From contig NZ_BAABBV010000001.1 of the NCBI RefSeq assembly GCF_039538145.1, positions 186,001 through 250,000 on the forward strand: DNA of 64,000 nucleotides, read 5' to 3'. The notes under the pieces are model-generated. The model was not told the DNA's origin, made no database searches, and saw only the letters and a program-made list of their open reading frames with translations. Made by a program: the position numbers and the translations under genes. Below, piece after piece: positions 50,489-58,729 of this stretch. Every line of letters begins with the position of its first letter. The first letter of the stretch is position 1. This DNA comes from Gryllotalpicola daejeonensis. GTDB taxonomy: Bacteria > Actinomycetota > Actinomycetes > Actinomycetales > Microbacteriaceae.

Positions 50489-50544
50489 AGGGCAGACACA
50501 CCGAGGGGCGGCCCGGATGGGCCGCCCCTCGGTGTGTCTGCCCT
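50489..50544. terminator. Perfect 26-bp bidirectional terminator
   Basis: Bases 50489-50514 and 50519-50544 are exact reverse complements with a GGAT loop. The right arm contains two of the three bases of the stop codon of the ABC binding-protein gene, so one hairpin ends transcription from both sides. Confidence 0.92.
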
Positions 50545-51613
50545 ACTTCGTGTCGTCGAGGAACTTCATGTCGACCACATCCTTGTACGTGGCCGGCTTG
50601 TCCTTGTCCTTGAGCACGCCCGCGGTGCGAACGATGTCGAGCTCCATGTCGGTGGCCTCCTTGGAGACGCTGGCGTCATCGGCCCAGAGCTTGTCCTGGT
50701 AGCAGGTCTCGATGATCTTCTTGATCGTGTCGGGCGGCAGGTTGGGGAACTCCTTCTGGGCGACCTTGATGGCCAGCGAGTGGTCGGATTGCACCTTCGA
50801 CAGGGCCTCCGACATCGACTTGACGAAAGCATCGGCCGTCTTCTTGCCGAAGGCGGTCGAATACGTTTTCACCGGAACGTTGATGGTCGAGTAGGCATCA
50901 GGCCCGAACATCTGGGGGAAGCTGACGAAGGGCTTCTGGAAGATGCCCTCGTCGATGCCCTGCTGCATCTGCGGGTTGGCGATCACCGCGAAGTCGGCCT
51001 GGCCGGTCTTCAGCGCGGCGAGCGGCGCGTTGGCATCCGCGACCTCCTGCATCTTGAGGTCGGTCGTCTTCAGCCCTCCCTTCGCCAGCACGTAGCGCAG
51101 CACCGAGTTTGGGGTGCCGCCGTAGGCGCCGACGATGACCTTCTTGCCCTTCAGGAAGTCGGCGAGCTTCTTCGGATCCGTGATGCTCGACGGCGTCTTC
51201 ACGCCCTTGCGCGCCACCATGTAGACGTTCACGCGGTTGACCACGTTCGCGATGCTCTTGATCTGGGTCGCAGAGCCGCCGTCCTGGCTGAGGACGAAGC
51301 CGTTGTGCTCGGGGCCGCCGATGAATCCGTATGCCTTGCCGCTCAGCACCGCGTTGACGTGTGCGCCGCCGCCGCTGCTCTCGGTGTCGTACTTCACGCT
51401 CAGGCCGTTTTTCGTGAAGATGCCCTCGTCGATCGCGACGTAGAGCGGCAGGTAGCCGAGGTTGTGCGCGGGCTCGGCTACCAGCAGCGTCTTGCCCGAC
51501 GCCGGCTCGGCGTCGTGGATCGAGCCCGACGACCCGGCGGAGCATGAGGTCAGGGCCAGGACTGCGGTCAGGGAGGCGACGGCGGCGATCGCCAGCGTTG
51601 GTCGGAGTTTCAT
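50543..51613 (-). CDS. ABC transporter substrate-binding lipoprotein, NMT1/SsuA type
   Basis: The 356-residue protein has a lipoprotein signal peptide (LALTSC, Cys24) and a periplasmic-binding type 2 fold of the NMT1/THI5/SsuA group: HNLGYLPLYVAIDEGIFTKN near 50-69, GGPEHNGFVLSQ near 99-110 and VGAYGGTPNSVLRYVLAKGG near 151-170. Relatives bind sulfonates, taurine, nitrate or pyrimidine precursors. The ligand here is unknown, and the cysteine hydrolase context suggests an amide or carbamoyl compound. It is the last gene of its operon. Confidence 0.9.
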   Translation of the reverse strand: MKLRPTLAIAAVASLTAVLALTSCSAGSSGSIHDAEPASGKTLLVAEPAHNLGYLPLYVAIDEGIFTKNGLSVKYDTESSGGGAHVNAVLSGKAYGFIGGPEHNGFVLSQDGGSATQIKSIANVVNRVNVYMVARKGVKTPSSITDPKKLADFLKGKKVIVGAYGGTPNSVLRYVLAKGGLKTTDLKMQEVADANAPLAALKTGQADFAVIANPQMQQGIDEGIFQKPFVSFPQMFGPDAYSTINVPVKTYSTAFGKKTADAFVKSMSEALSKVQSDHSLAIKVAQKEFPNLPPDTIKKIIETCYQDKLWADDASVSKEATDMELDIVRTAGVLKDKDKPATYKDVVDMKFLDDTK

Positions 51614-51643
51614 GTGATTGCCAATCGTTTCGGAGGCCAGGGG

Positions 51644-52543
51644 TCAGTCGGTGATGCTGTGGCTGAGGCGGCGCTCGATGAATCCGACGCCGACGTAGAG
51701 AAGCACGGAGAGCGCCGCGAGCACGAAGACGCCGACCCAGATCAGGGCGATGTCGTAGGTCGACCCGGCGTAGACGATGAGCCGCCCAACGCCGTGGTTG
51801 GAGCCGATGAACTCACCGACGATCGCGCCGGCGAGGGCGAGTCCGATGGTGACGCGCAGCCCCGAGATGATCCACGGGAGCGTGGAGGGGACGACGACGC
51901 TGCGGAAGACCTTTCCGCGGCTCGCGCCGAGGCTGTACATCATGCGGATGATGTCCTTGTCGACGGTGCGCACCCCGGCCGAGGCGTTGAGCGCCTGGAC
52001 TGCCATGACCATCGCCGTGGCCAGCACGACCTTCGACTGCAGGCCGAGGCCCAGGACGAGCACGATGATCGGCGCAAGTGCGAGCTTCGGGATGGCCTCG
52101 AACATGATCACGAACGGCTCGGCGGTCTTCAGGTAGATCTTCGACCACCAGAACGACAAGCCGAGGGCCGTGCCGATGATCGTGCCCAAGATGAAGCCGA
52201 GAATGGCGGCGCTCAGGGTGAAGCCGATGTCCGAGAGGATGGTGCCCGTCGTGAACTGCTCCACCGCCTTCTGCCAGATGAGCGCCGGGGAGCTCCAGAA
52301 GAACTTGTCGACGAATCCGAGAGCGGTTCCGAGCTGCCACCCGCCGATGATGACGACGACGACGGCGCAGCGCAGCGCCCAAACGACCCCAGGTCGCGCT
52401 TTCGAGGTGCCCTGCGTCGCGAGTCGGCGCCCGCGCACAGCGGCGGGCCGCATCAGAGAGTCGAGTTGCTGGAGGATCTCGGTCGAGGTGCGCGTGTCCT
52501 CGGCGGGCTCGAGCTGGGCGATTCGCGCGGTCAGTGCGCTCAT
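51644..52543 (-). CDS. ABC transporter permease (SsuC/TauC-like)
   Basis: The 299-residue protein has about six transmembrane helices and the BPD_transp EAA loop (FRSVVVPSTLPWIISGLRVTIGLALAGAIVGEFIG near 212-246). Its charged N-terminus of about 55 residues is longer than in SsuC. It is 2 bases from the ATP-binding gene and 30 bases from the binding-protein gene. Confidence 0.92.
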   Translation of the reverse strand: MSALTARIAQLEPAEDTRTSTEILQQLDSLMRPAAVRGRRLATQGTSKARPGVVWALRCAVVVVIIGGWQLGTALGFVDKFFWSSPALIWQKAVEQFTTGTILSDIGFTLSAAILGFILGTIIGTALGLSFWWSKIYLKTAEPFVIMFEAIPKLALAPIIVLVLGLGLQSKVVLATAMVMAVQALNASAGVRTVDKDIIRMMYSLGASRGKVFRSVVVPSTLPWIISGLRVTIGLALAGAIVGEFIGSNHGVGRLIVYAGSTYDIALIWVGVFVLAALSVLLYVGVGFIERRLSHSITD

Positions 52544-52545
52544 GG

Positions 52546-53385
52546 TCAGACCTCCTCGTTGTTCATCAGAAGCTGGCGGACGTGCTCGCGGAGCTCGACG
52601 AAGCGGGGCGTCCCCGACACGCTCGCGGCACGGGGGCGCGGAAGGTCGACATCGATGACCTCCGCCACGGCGCCGGGGCGCCCCTTCATCACGTAGATGC
52701 GGTCGGAGAGGAACACGGCCTCATCGATGTCGTGGGTGACGAAGACGATGGTCTTCTTGAACGTGGCCTGCACGTCGAGCAGCCAGAGCTGCATCTGAAG
52801 GCGCGTCTGCGCGTCCAGGGCGCCGAAGGGCTCGTCCAGCAGCATGATCTGCCGGTTGAACAGCAGGGTGCGCAGCAGCGCCGCCCGCTGACGCATGCCA
52901 CCGGACAGGTGCGCCGGTTTCGCGTCTTCGTACTGGCCCAGACCGTAGCGCTGCAGCAGCGGGCGTGCGGCGGCGACTGATGCCTCGCGCGGCACCCCCT
53001 GGATCTCGAGTCCGAGGATCACGTTGTTCAACACGGTTCGCCACGGAAGGAGCATGTCCTTCTGCAGCATGTAGCCCACCAGCCCCGCCTCCGCCGTGTG
53101 GTCGACGCCGTCGATGAAGACGCCGCCGTCGGTCGGGTGCTCGAGCCCGGCGACGATCGAGAACAGGGTGCTCTTGCCGCAGCCAGAGGGGCCGACGATA
53201 GTGACGAACTCACCGGGCTTTGCGACGAGGTCGGTCGGCAACAGGGCAGGCACGAACGTCGGCGCTGCCTTGCCGTCGGTGCGGGAGGGGAAGCTCTTCG
53301 AGATCCCGCGGACCTCGAGTACTCCGGTGGCGCCGGCGGAGCCGGCCGGGGTCGAGCGCGTCACGGTATCTAGAACGGCGGTCAT
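52546..53385 (-). CDS. ABC transporter ATP-binding protein (SsuB/TauB-like)
   Basis: The 279-residue protein has Walker A GPSGCGKST near 65-73, the Q-loop in MLQKDMLLPW, signature LSGGMRQR near 160-167, Walker B MLLDEPFGALDAQTR and the switch His in VTHDIDEA. It energises import with the permease and binding protein downstream. It starts 9 bases after the cysteine hydrolase gene that heads this operon. Confidence 0.95.
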   Translation of the reverse strand: MTAVLDTVTRSTPAGSAGATGVLEVRGISKSFPSRTDGKAAPTFVPALLPTDLVAKPGEFVTIVGPSGCGKSTLFSIVAGLEHPTDGGVFIDGVDHTAEAGLVGYMLQKDMLLPWRTVLNNVILGLEIQGVPREASVAAARPLLQRYGLGQYEDAKPAHLSGGMRQRAALLRTLLFNRQIMLLDEPFGALDAQTRLQMQLWLLDVQATFKKTIVFVTHDIDEAVFLSDRIYVMKGRPGAVAEVIDVDLPRPRAASVSGTPRFVELREHVRQLLMNNEEV

Positions 53386-53394
53386 GTCAGTCTC

Positions 53395-54138
53395 CTAAGC
53401 GAGGGCGGTGGCCTCGACGGCCGGCGCGAGGATGCCCTCGTACAGGTCCGCCGGCAGTCCGCCGATGTAGTCGGTGATCTCCGTCGTCGACATCACGTCT
53501 GCGTACTTGGCGTTCATGTCGAAGAGGTTGATGGCGTGCGATGCCTCGCCGCGGTCGAAGGTGCATTCCTCGGCAACGGCCACGCGCAGGTTGTTCGCGA
53601 AGGCGTCGATCACGGTCGCGCGGACGCAGCCCGAGGTCGTGGTGCCGCACACGATCAGGGAGTCGACCTTGAGCTGAGTCAGGTACGACATGAGCGCGGT
53701 GCCGAAGAACACGCTGGGGCTGGTCTTGCGGATCAGCACGTCGCGCTCCTGCGGCGCGATCTCGGCCACGATGTCCGTGCCGACGATGCCGACCGGCGGA
53801 TCGACCTCGGTGCGACGAGCGTTGCGCCACAGGCCGCGGCCGATCTTGTCCGCGCGAGGCGGGTAGCCGGTCGAGTAGAAGATCGGCAGGTTCTTCGCGC
53901 GCCCGGCCTCGAGCAATTGCTGGATGTACGGGATCGCGGCCCAGCCGCGGGGCCCACAGCTGTTGTGCCACTTCTTGATCGAGTCGAGCAGCGGCTCGTC
54001 CTTGTCGCCGGTGAAGGCGTAGTTGACGTCGACGATGAGAATCGCCGGGCGCTCGCCGAAGCCGAGGAACGAGCCATAGCCGCTCGCTGCGAAGACCTGC
54101 TGGTCGAGGTCAGTGAGGAATTCGTCCCAAATACGCAT
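53395..54138 (-). CDS. Isochorismatase-superfamily cysteine hydrolase heading the ABC operon
   Basis: The 247-residue protein shows the triad Asp37 (ILIVDVNYAF), Lys138 (LIRKTSPSVFFG) and Cys171 (TTTSGCVRAT). It has the MRIWDEFLTD start also seen, in changed form, in the 48988 paralogue (TKRVWDDFLS). AGGAG 8 bases upstream sets ATG 54138. It is the first gene of hydrolase-ATPase-permease-binding protein, so its substrate is probably what the transporter imports. Confidence 0.9.
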   Translation of the reverse strand: MRIWDEFLTDLDQQVFAASGYGSFLGFGERPAILIVDVNYAFTGDKDEPLLDSIKKWHNSCGPRGWAAIPYIQQLLEAGRAKNLPIFYSTGYPPRADKIGRGLWRNARRTEVDPPVGIVGTDIVAEIAPQERDVLIRKTSPSVFFGTALMSYLTQLKVDSLIVCGTTTSGCVRATVIDAFANNLRVAVAEECTFDRGEASHAINLFDMNAKYADVMSTTEITDYIGGLPADLYEGILAPAVEATALA

Positions 54139-54389
54139 TTCAGTTCTCCTGTCACTGCGGGGGCGGTTCTGGGTCGCCGCCCGTATCGATATGGTTGACG
54201 ATCGGAATTTCGGCGCTGAATCACTGCAGTTGCCGCAGGGTTTCGCCACATGGGAACATTCGATTTATGCGCCTGATCAGCTGTTTCAGTGAAAGAGTTT
54301 TGTGGTTTCGCCGGAAATTGATCGGCCATGGCCGAGGCCCGTTACGCCCGCGGCCATGACCGCATCGCTCGAGGCTGTGCCGCGAGGGC
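54139..54389. other. Intergenic region with hairpin and promoter
   Basis: No gene is seen. The left part (54180-54320) is clearly less GC-rich than the genes and probably holds the promoter of the hydrolase-ABC operon. GGTTTCGCC occurs twice (near 54239 and 54304). At 54327-54358 an 8-bp inverted repeat (CATGGCCG and CGGCCATG) can form a terminator for the next gene upstream on the minus strand. Confidence 0.5.
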
Positions 54390-55091
54390 TCAGGCTGCGG
54401 TGAGCTCGACGACGGTCGACTCGAGGTAGTCGATCGTCTCGTCGAGGCTGATGACGTCCGCGTACTTCATGTGCAGATCGAAGAGGCTCACCTTGTGCGA
54501 GATCTGGCTGCGGTCGGCCGCGCACTCGAACGGGATCACGACGTTGAAGTTGTACTGGAACGCGTCGAGGACGGTCGCGCGGACGCATCCGCTCGTCGTC
54601 ATACCCGTCACGATGACGGTGTCGACGCCCGCATCGATCAGGAACGAGGCGAGTGGTGTCCCGAAGAAGCCGCTCGGTTTGCCGCCTTTGTTGATGACGA
54701 TCTCGCCTTCCTGCGGCGCGATCGCCGGCGCGATGACGTCGCCGGGGGGAAGCTCTGAGGCGACCGGCTTGCGACCGCCGGTCTTCCACTTGCCGCGCTC
54801 CGCGGGAGTGGGCTTGTGCTCTGGGTCGGCGTACGCCTTGGTGAAGAAGATCGGCAGGCCGAGCTTGCGTCCCGCTTCCAGAAGCTTCGCGTTCGCGTCG
54901 ACGGCGGGCCAGCCGGTCTCGCTGTGGCCGGTGGGGTACGCCGAATCGACGAACGCGATGGTCATGTCGACGACGACGATGGCGGGCTTGCTTCCGGCCG
55001 TGATCGGGCGCTCGGCCGGGTCGAACCCGCGGTTGAAGCTGGCGAGGTCATCACTCGGGATGAGATCGGCCCAGGGCTTGGTGGCTGCCAT
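54390..55091 (-). CDS. Isochorismatase-superfamily cysteine hydrolase
   Basis: The 233-residue protein has Asp42 (IVVVDMTIAF), Lys135 (VINKGGKPSGFFG) and Cys169 (MTTSGCVRAT), the complete triad. It differs from the other two paralogues at the N-terminus and by the GGKPSG insert after the Lys. The upstream gap carries a GTATAC-N4-GTATAC site that points to control by the FadR-type regulator. The possible hairpin downstream suggests it is transcribed alone. Confidence 0.9.
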   Translation of the reverse strand: MAATKPWADLIPSDDLASFNRGFDPAERPITAGSKPAIVVVDMTIAFVDSAYPTGHSETGWPAVDANAKLLEAGRKLGLPIFFTKAYADPEHKPTPAERGKWKTGGRKPVASELPPGDVIAPAIAPQEGEIVINKGGKPSGFFGTPLASFLIDAGVDTVIVTGMTTSGCVRATVLDAFQYNFNVVIPFECAADRSQISHKVSLFDLHMKYADVISLDETIDYLESTVVELTAA

Positions 55092-55156
55092 CAGATTTCT
55101 CCGCTCCTACTCGTGTGCGCCGGTTGAGGGCGCCGTCATTCCACGGTAGCGAGCGG

Positions 55157-55172
55157 GTATACGGCTGTATAC
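55157..55172. promoter_or_regulatory. GntR-type operator before the cysteine hydrolase gene
   Basis: GTATAC-GGCT-GTATAC is a perfect inverted repeat whose halves are themselves palindromic, followed by AAAG. It lies 66 bases before the hydrolase start. A related site is found at 55918-55934. Confidence 0.65.
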
Positions 55173-55232
55173 AAAGCCTTGTAACGGGCGCGTAAAAGGT
55201 GTGAGTCGGTCAGAAAACTTGCCCAGATGGGG

Positions 55233-55898
55233 TCAGGAGCCGCGATTGCGCTCGCGCCACATCTGCAGGCGGGCGTCCCGGAAAGCCTTCGTGTTCGCGT
55301 CGGCCACCTGCGCGGCGCGGTCCGCGTCGCGCACGACCAGGGCATCGAGGTAGTCGCGATAGTAGGTGATCAATCGTTCCCACTGGCCGGGGAGGCTCAG
55401 TGTCGAGACGCCGCCGAAGTGTGCGTCGGTCGTGCCGAAGCGCTCGAGCTCCTCGTAGAGGGAGCGGTTGTGGCTGGCGCGCCACGAGGCGCGGCAGAAC
55501 TGGTGGTGCGCCGCTGCGCGATCTTCGTGGGAGCGGTCCATCGCGGCGCTCACATCGGCGGAATGCCGCTCCATCGCGGACAAGTCCAGCTCGGTGCGGC
55601 GCTCGGCCGCGAGCCGGGCATTCGCGACGCTCAGGATCCCGCGCGTCTCGTAGATCTCGAAGATCTCCTCGGGCCCCGGGTCTGGCACCGAGATTCCGCG
55701 CTCGTCCCTGAGCAGAACCTGCTCGAGCGCGAGCCTGTGCACCGCCTCGCGCACGGGGGTGCGGCTGGCGCCGACGTATTCGGCGAGCTGGTTCTCGGTC
55801 AGCACAGAGCCCATCGGGAACACTCCGTCCAGGATGGCTGCCCTGATCTGCGCATAGGCCGAACCGGATTGGCTCGAAGTGTCTTTCATAACCACCAT
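55233..55898 (-). CDS. GntR family regulator, FadR/FCD type
   Basis: The roughly 221-residue protein has an N-terminal winged helix (SVLTENQLAEYVGASRTPVREAVHRLALEQVL near 31-62) and an FCD effector domain (FEIYETRGILSVANARLAAE near 80-99 and the metal-ligand-type His residues in AAAHHQFCRASWRASHNRSLYEEL). FCD members bind small carboxylates. ATG 55898 and ATG 55889 are both possible. The still longer frame would run through the operator. It is divergent from the MFS gene. Confidence 0.9.
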   Translation of the reverse strand: MVVMKDTSSQSGSAYAQIRAAILDGVFPMGSVLTENQLAEYVGASRTPVREAVHRLALEQVLLRDERGISVPDPGPEEIFEIYETRGILSVANARLAAERRTELDLSAMERHSADVSAAMDRSHEDRAAAHHQFCRASWRASHNRSLYEELERFGTTDAHFGGVSTLSLPGQWERLITYYRDYLDALVVRDADRAAQVADANTKAFRDARLQMWRERNRGS

Positions 55899-55917
55899 CT
55901 TCGCTGGTCGCGTCCCG

Positions 55918-55934
55918 CATACAAATGTATACAC
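55918..55934. promoter_or_regulatory. GntR-type operator between the FadR-type regulator and the MFS gene
   Basis: CATACAAATGTATACAC contains ATAC-AAAT-GTAT, a weaker version of the GTATAC site at 55157. It lies 10 bases before the MFS start and about 20 from the regulator start. Confidence 0.55.
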
Positions 55935-55943
55935 TTGGGGGCT

Positions 55944-57350
55944 ATGACGCCACGACAGAGCCGTTCCGACGCGCGCGTTCCGCTTCTTCGGGGCCCCGGT
56001 GGCGAGCAGATCCTGGCGATCACCTCGGTCATCGCAGCGGTCCAGATGATCTGGGGACTGCTCGCGCCGATCCTGCCCGCCTTCGCCGGTTCGCTCGGCG
56101 TCAGCAGCGGCCAGATCGGGATGCTCGTGGCCGGCTTCGGCCTCGGCCGCGTCGCCGTCAACATCCCGGCCGGGATCATCGGCCGTCGGGTGAACCGGTA
56201 CTGGCTGTTCGTCGGCGGAGCGATCGTCGTGGTGCTCGCCTCCGCCGTCTCCGGGTTCGCCGCCACGTTCTGGGAGCTGCTCGCTCTGCGGGTGCTGGGC
56301 GGCATGGCCGGCGGCGTCGCGATCACCACCGGGCAGTCCTTGCTCGCGGACTCCACGAACGATCAGACCAGAGCGCGGGCGATGTCGGTGCTGCAGGGCT
56401 TCCAGCTCGCCGGCGGCTCTGTCGGGCCCGCCGTCGGCGCCTTCGTCGCCGGCGCGTGGGGCCTCGCCGCGCCATTCTTCGTCTCGGGAATCTACTGCTC
56501 CTGCCTGGTTCTCTGGCTGCTGCTGCGCCGGCCGCTACGGCAGGGCCTCGCCGCGGTTCATCACTCCGCGGCACGTTCGTCGGCGAAGACGGCGGGCTCG
56601 ATGGCCGGCCGCAGCTTCATCACGATCTGCATGGTGGGCTTTGCGACTTTCTACTGCCGCTTCGGCATCCAGCAGACGCTCGTCCCGCTGATCGCGTATC
56701 AGGTCGTGGGCCTGAGTGTGAAGCAGCTGGGCCTCGCGCTCAGCGGCATCGCGATCTTGAACGTCGCGTGCGCACTCTTCCTGGCAGGTCTCTCCGATCG
56801 GGTCGGCCGCAAGCGCGTGATCGTCACGAGCCTGCTGGGCGTTGCGGCGGCCACCTTCGTCTACGCCTTCCACCTCGGAACGGTCGCGTTCCTCGTCGTG
56901 CTCGCGTTCTACGGCATCTTCTCCAGCATCGGCGGCGGCACGCCGGCCGCGTACGTCGCCGACATCGCCCGCGGTCCGCAGCGCGGGCCGGCCATTGGCA
57001 TCTACCGCACGTGCGGCGACGTCGCCGGAATCGTCGGCCCCGTCATCGTCGGCTACGCCGTCGACGTCAATCTGGGCATCGCCGTCGGCGTCTCGGTGGC
57101 CGTCACCGTGATCGCGGCGGCGGCCTTCGGTGTGCTCGCCCGCGAGACCGTGCCGCTTGCTCAGCCCAGCCGCGGAAAGGACTCCACGTCGTCGTCCTCG
57201 CCGGAGTCGGCCCTGCGTGCGGCGAGCGCCAGCACGAGGCATCCGATCAGCCCCGCTCCCCCGAGCGTCGCCGCGCCGACCTCGATCGCAGACGCCAGGC
57301 GGATGGCGGGCGTGACGCCCGTCGACAACGGGACATCCGCGATCAGCTGA
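55944..57350 (+). CDS. MFS transporter with a C-terminal tail overlapping lnt
   Basis: The 468-residue protein has 12 predicted helices up to about residue 405, with motif A-like GRRVNRYW near 79 and the second-half copy GLSDRVGRKRV near 283-293. It is probably an importer or exporter for the amide pathway, since it shares the divergent operator region with the FCD regulator. The last 63 residues (from about PLAQPSRGKD) are low complexity and lie antisense to the end of lnt, a 190-base convergent overlap. The tail may be an accidental extension. Confidence 0.85.
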   Translation: MTPRQSRSDARVPLLRGPGGEQILAITSVIAAVQMIWGLLAPILPAFAGSLGVSSGQIGMLVAGFGLGRVAVNIPAGIIGRRVNRYWLFVGGAIVVVLASAVSGFAATFWELLALRVLGGMAGGVAITTGQSLLADSTNDQTRARAMSVLQGFQLAGGSVGPAVGAFVAGAWGLAAPFFVSGIYCSCLVLWLLLRRPLRQGLAAVHHSAARSSAKTAGSMAGRSFITICMVGFATFYCRFGIQQTLVPLIAYQVVGLSVKQLGLALSGIAILNVACALFLAGLSDRVGRKRVIVTSLLGVAAATFVYAFHLGTVAFLVVLAFYGIFSSIGGGTPAAYVADIARGPQRGPAIGIYRTCGDVAGIVGPVIVGYAVDVNLGIAVGVSVAVTVIAAAAFGVLARETVPLAQPSRGKDSTSSSSPESALRAASASTRHPISPAPPSVAAPTSIADARRMAGVTPVDNGTSAIS

Positions 57351-58729
57351 CCCGGTCGGTACGCCGGGATCGAGGCGATCGTGTGGCCGTCGGGCGCGAT
57401 CACCTGGCTCGTGCCGACGGTCGAGATGTTGACGACCGAGCGGTCGGCCTCGACAGCCCGCATGCGCGCGATCGCGAGCTGCTGCACGTTCTCTTCCGTC
57501 CGCCCGAAGTCGGCGTTGTTGGTCTGCGCGAGGATCAGCTGCGCTCCCCCGTTGATCATCTGCGGCAGCTGGCGGTCGTCGATGATGTCGAAGCAGATCG
57601 AGATGCCGGCCTTGATGCCGTGGATGTCGAAGACGTTCGCCCGCGTGCCCGGGGTGTAGTCGCGCTGCACCAGATCGACGAGCGCCGGGGCGATGGCGTG
57701 GAACACGGAACGGTACGGGATGTACTCGCCGAACGGCACCGGCAGCTGCTTGTCGTACTGCGCCGTCGCTCCGTCGAAGCCGTCCCACAGCAGCGATGAG
57801 TTGAAGGTCTTCTTTCCGTCCTCGGTGATCGCGCCGACGACGAGCGGGGCGTCGAGCGCGGTCGACAGGGCGCTCAGCATCGAGGCGCTGTCCTTGTCGG
57901 CGAGCGGGTTCGCGTCGGCCGCGCCCTCTGGCCACACGATCATGCTGAACGGGCCCTTGCCGAGCAGCGGCGTCGTCGCAGTGATCTGGGCGTTCTCGAC
58001 GGCGCCGTAGACGTTCTTCGGGTCGAAGTAGCCGGCCGGCCCGTTTCCCTGCACGGCTGCCACGCGCGTCACGCCGTGCGCATTGCTGGGCCAGACGGGC
58101 ACGGATGCCACAGCCAGCGCCGCCACGACGGGAATGAACGCGCGCGTCAGCGGCCTGAGGCCGACCTCTTGAACGCACGCCAGTGCGAGTGCGGCGATCC
58201 ACACGAGCAGGAAGGTGAGTCCCGCGACCCCGACCCAGGCGACCACGTGGGTGAACGGGCTCGCCGACTGCGTGTAGGCGGCGCGGCCCCACGCGAACCC
58301 CGTGAACGGCCAGTGGTTCGTCTGCAGCTCGCGCAGCGTCCACAGCCCGGCGATCACGAGCGGTAGCGCGACGACGCGGCCGAAAAGTCCGGGCAGGGCC
58401 CGCGGCACCCAGCGGTAGGCGAGCGTGAACAGCAGCGCCGCGAGCGCCCAGAACGCCGCCTCGGTGACCGACAGCGCGAGCCACGGGATCGGGCCGAGGT
58501 AGAGCGCCGTCCAGTAGATGTCGGAGATGTAGAACGCGAGCCCGCCGACGAAGCCGACGAGCAGGGCGCTCCAGGCGCGTCTCCCCTGCTGCGCGCGCAG
58601 CAGCAGCGCGACGCCGGGGAACACCAGCGGCCACCAGTAGTGGTCGGGGAACGCTCCGTCGAAGAGCACTCCCCCGGCGGCGGCACAGATCAGGGCGCCC
58701 CAGAGGGGCAGCGGTGCGTGTCGGGTCAT
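57161..58729 (-). CDS. lnt: Apolipoprotein N-acyltransferase
   Basis: The 522-residue protein has about seven transmembrane helices in the first 200 residues and a nitrilase-like domain. The catalytic triad is visible as Glu268 in VWPEGAAD, Lys327 in YDKQLPVPFGEYIP and Cys379 in GISICFDII. It adds the third acyl chain to lipoproteins such as CtaC and the ABC binding protein. The start overlaps the helicase stop (ATGA). The C-terminal acidic tail overlaps the MFS gene. Confidence 0.95.
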   Translation of the reverse strand: MTRHAPLPLWGALICAAAGGVLFDGAFPDHYWWPLVFPGVALLLRAQQGRRAWSALLVGFVGGLAFYISDIYWTALYLGPIPWLALSVTEAAFWALAALLFTLAYRWVPRALPGLFGRVVALPLVIAGLWTLRELQTNHWPFTGFAWGRAAYTQSASPFTHVVAWVGVAGLTFLLVWIAALALACVQEVGLRPLTRAFIPVVAALAVASVPVWPSNAHGVTRVAAVQGNGPAGYFDPKNVYGAVENAQITATTPLLGKGPFSMIVWPEGAADANPLADKDSASMLSALSTALDAPLVVGAITEDGKKTFNSSLLWDGFDGATAQYDKQLPVPFGEYIPYRSVFHAIAPALVDLVQRDYTPGTRANVFDIHGIKAGISICFDIIDDRQLPQMINGGAQLILAQTNNADFGRTEENVQQLAIARMRAVEADRSVVNISTVGTSQVIAPDGHTIASIPAYRPGQLIADVPLSTGVTPAIRLASAIEVGAATLGGAGLIGCLVLALAARRADSGEDDDVESFPRLG

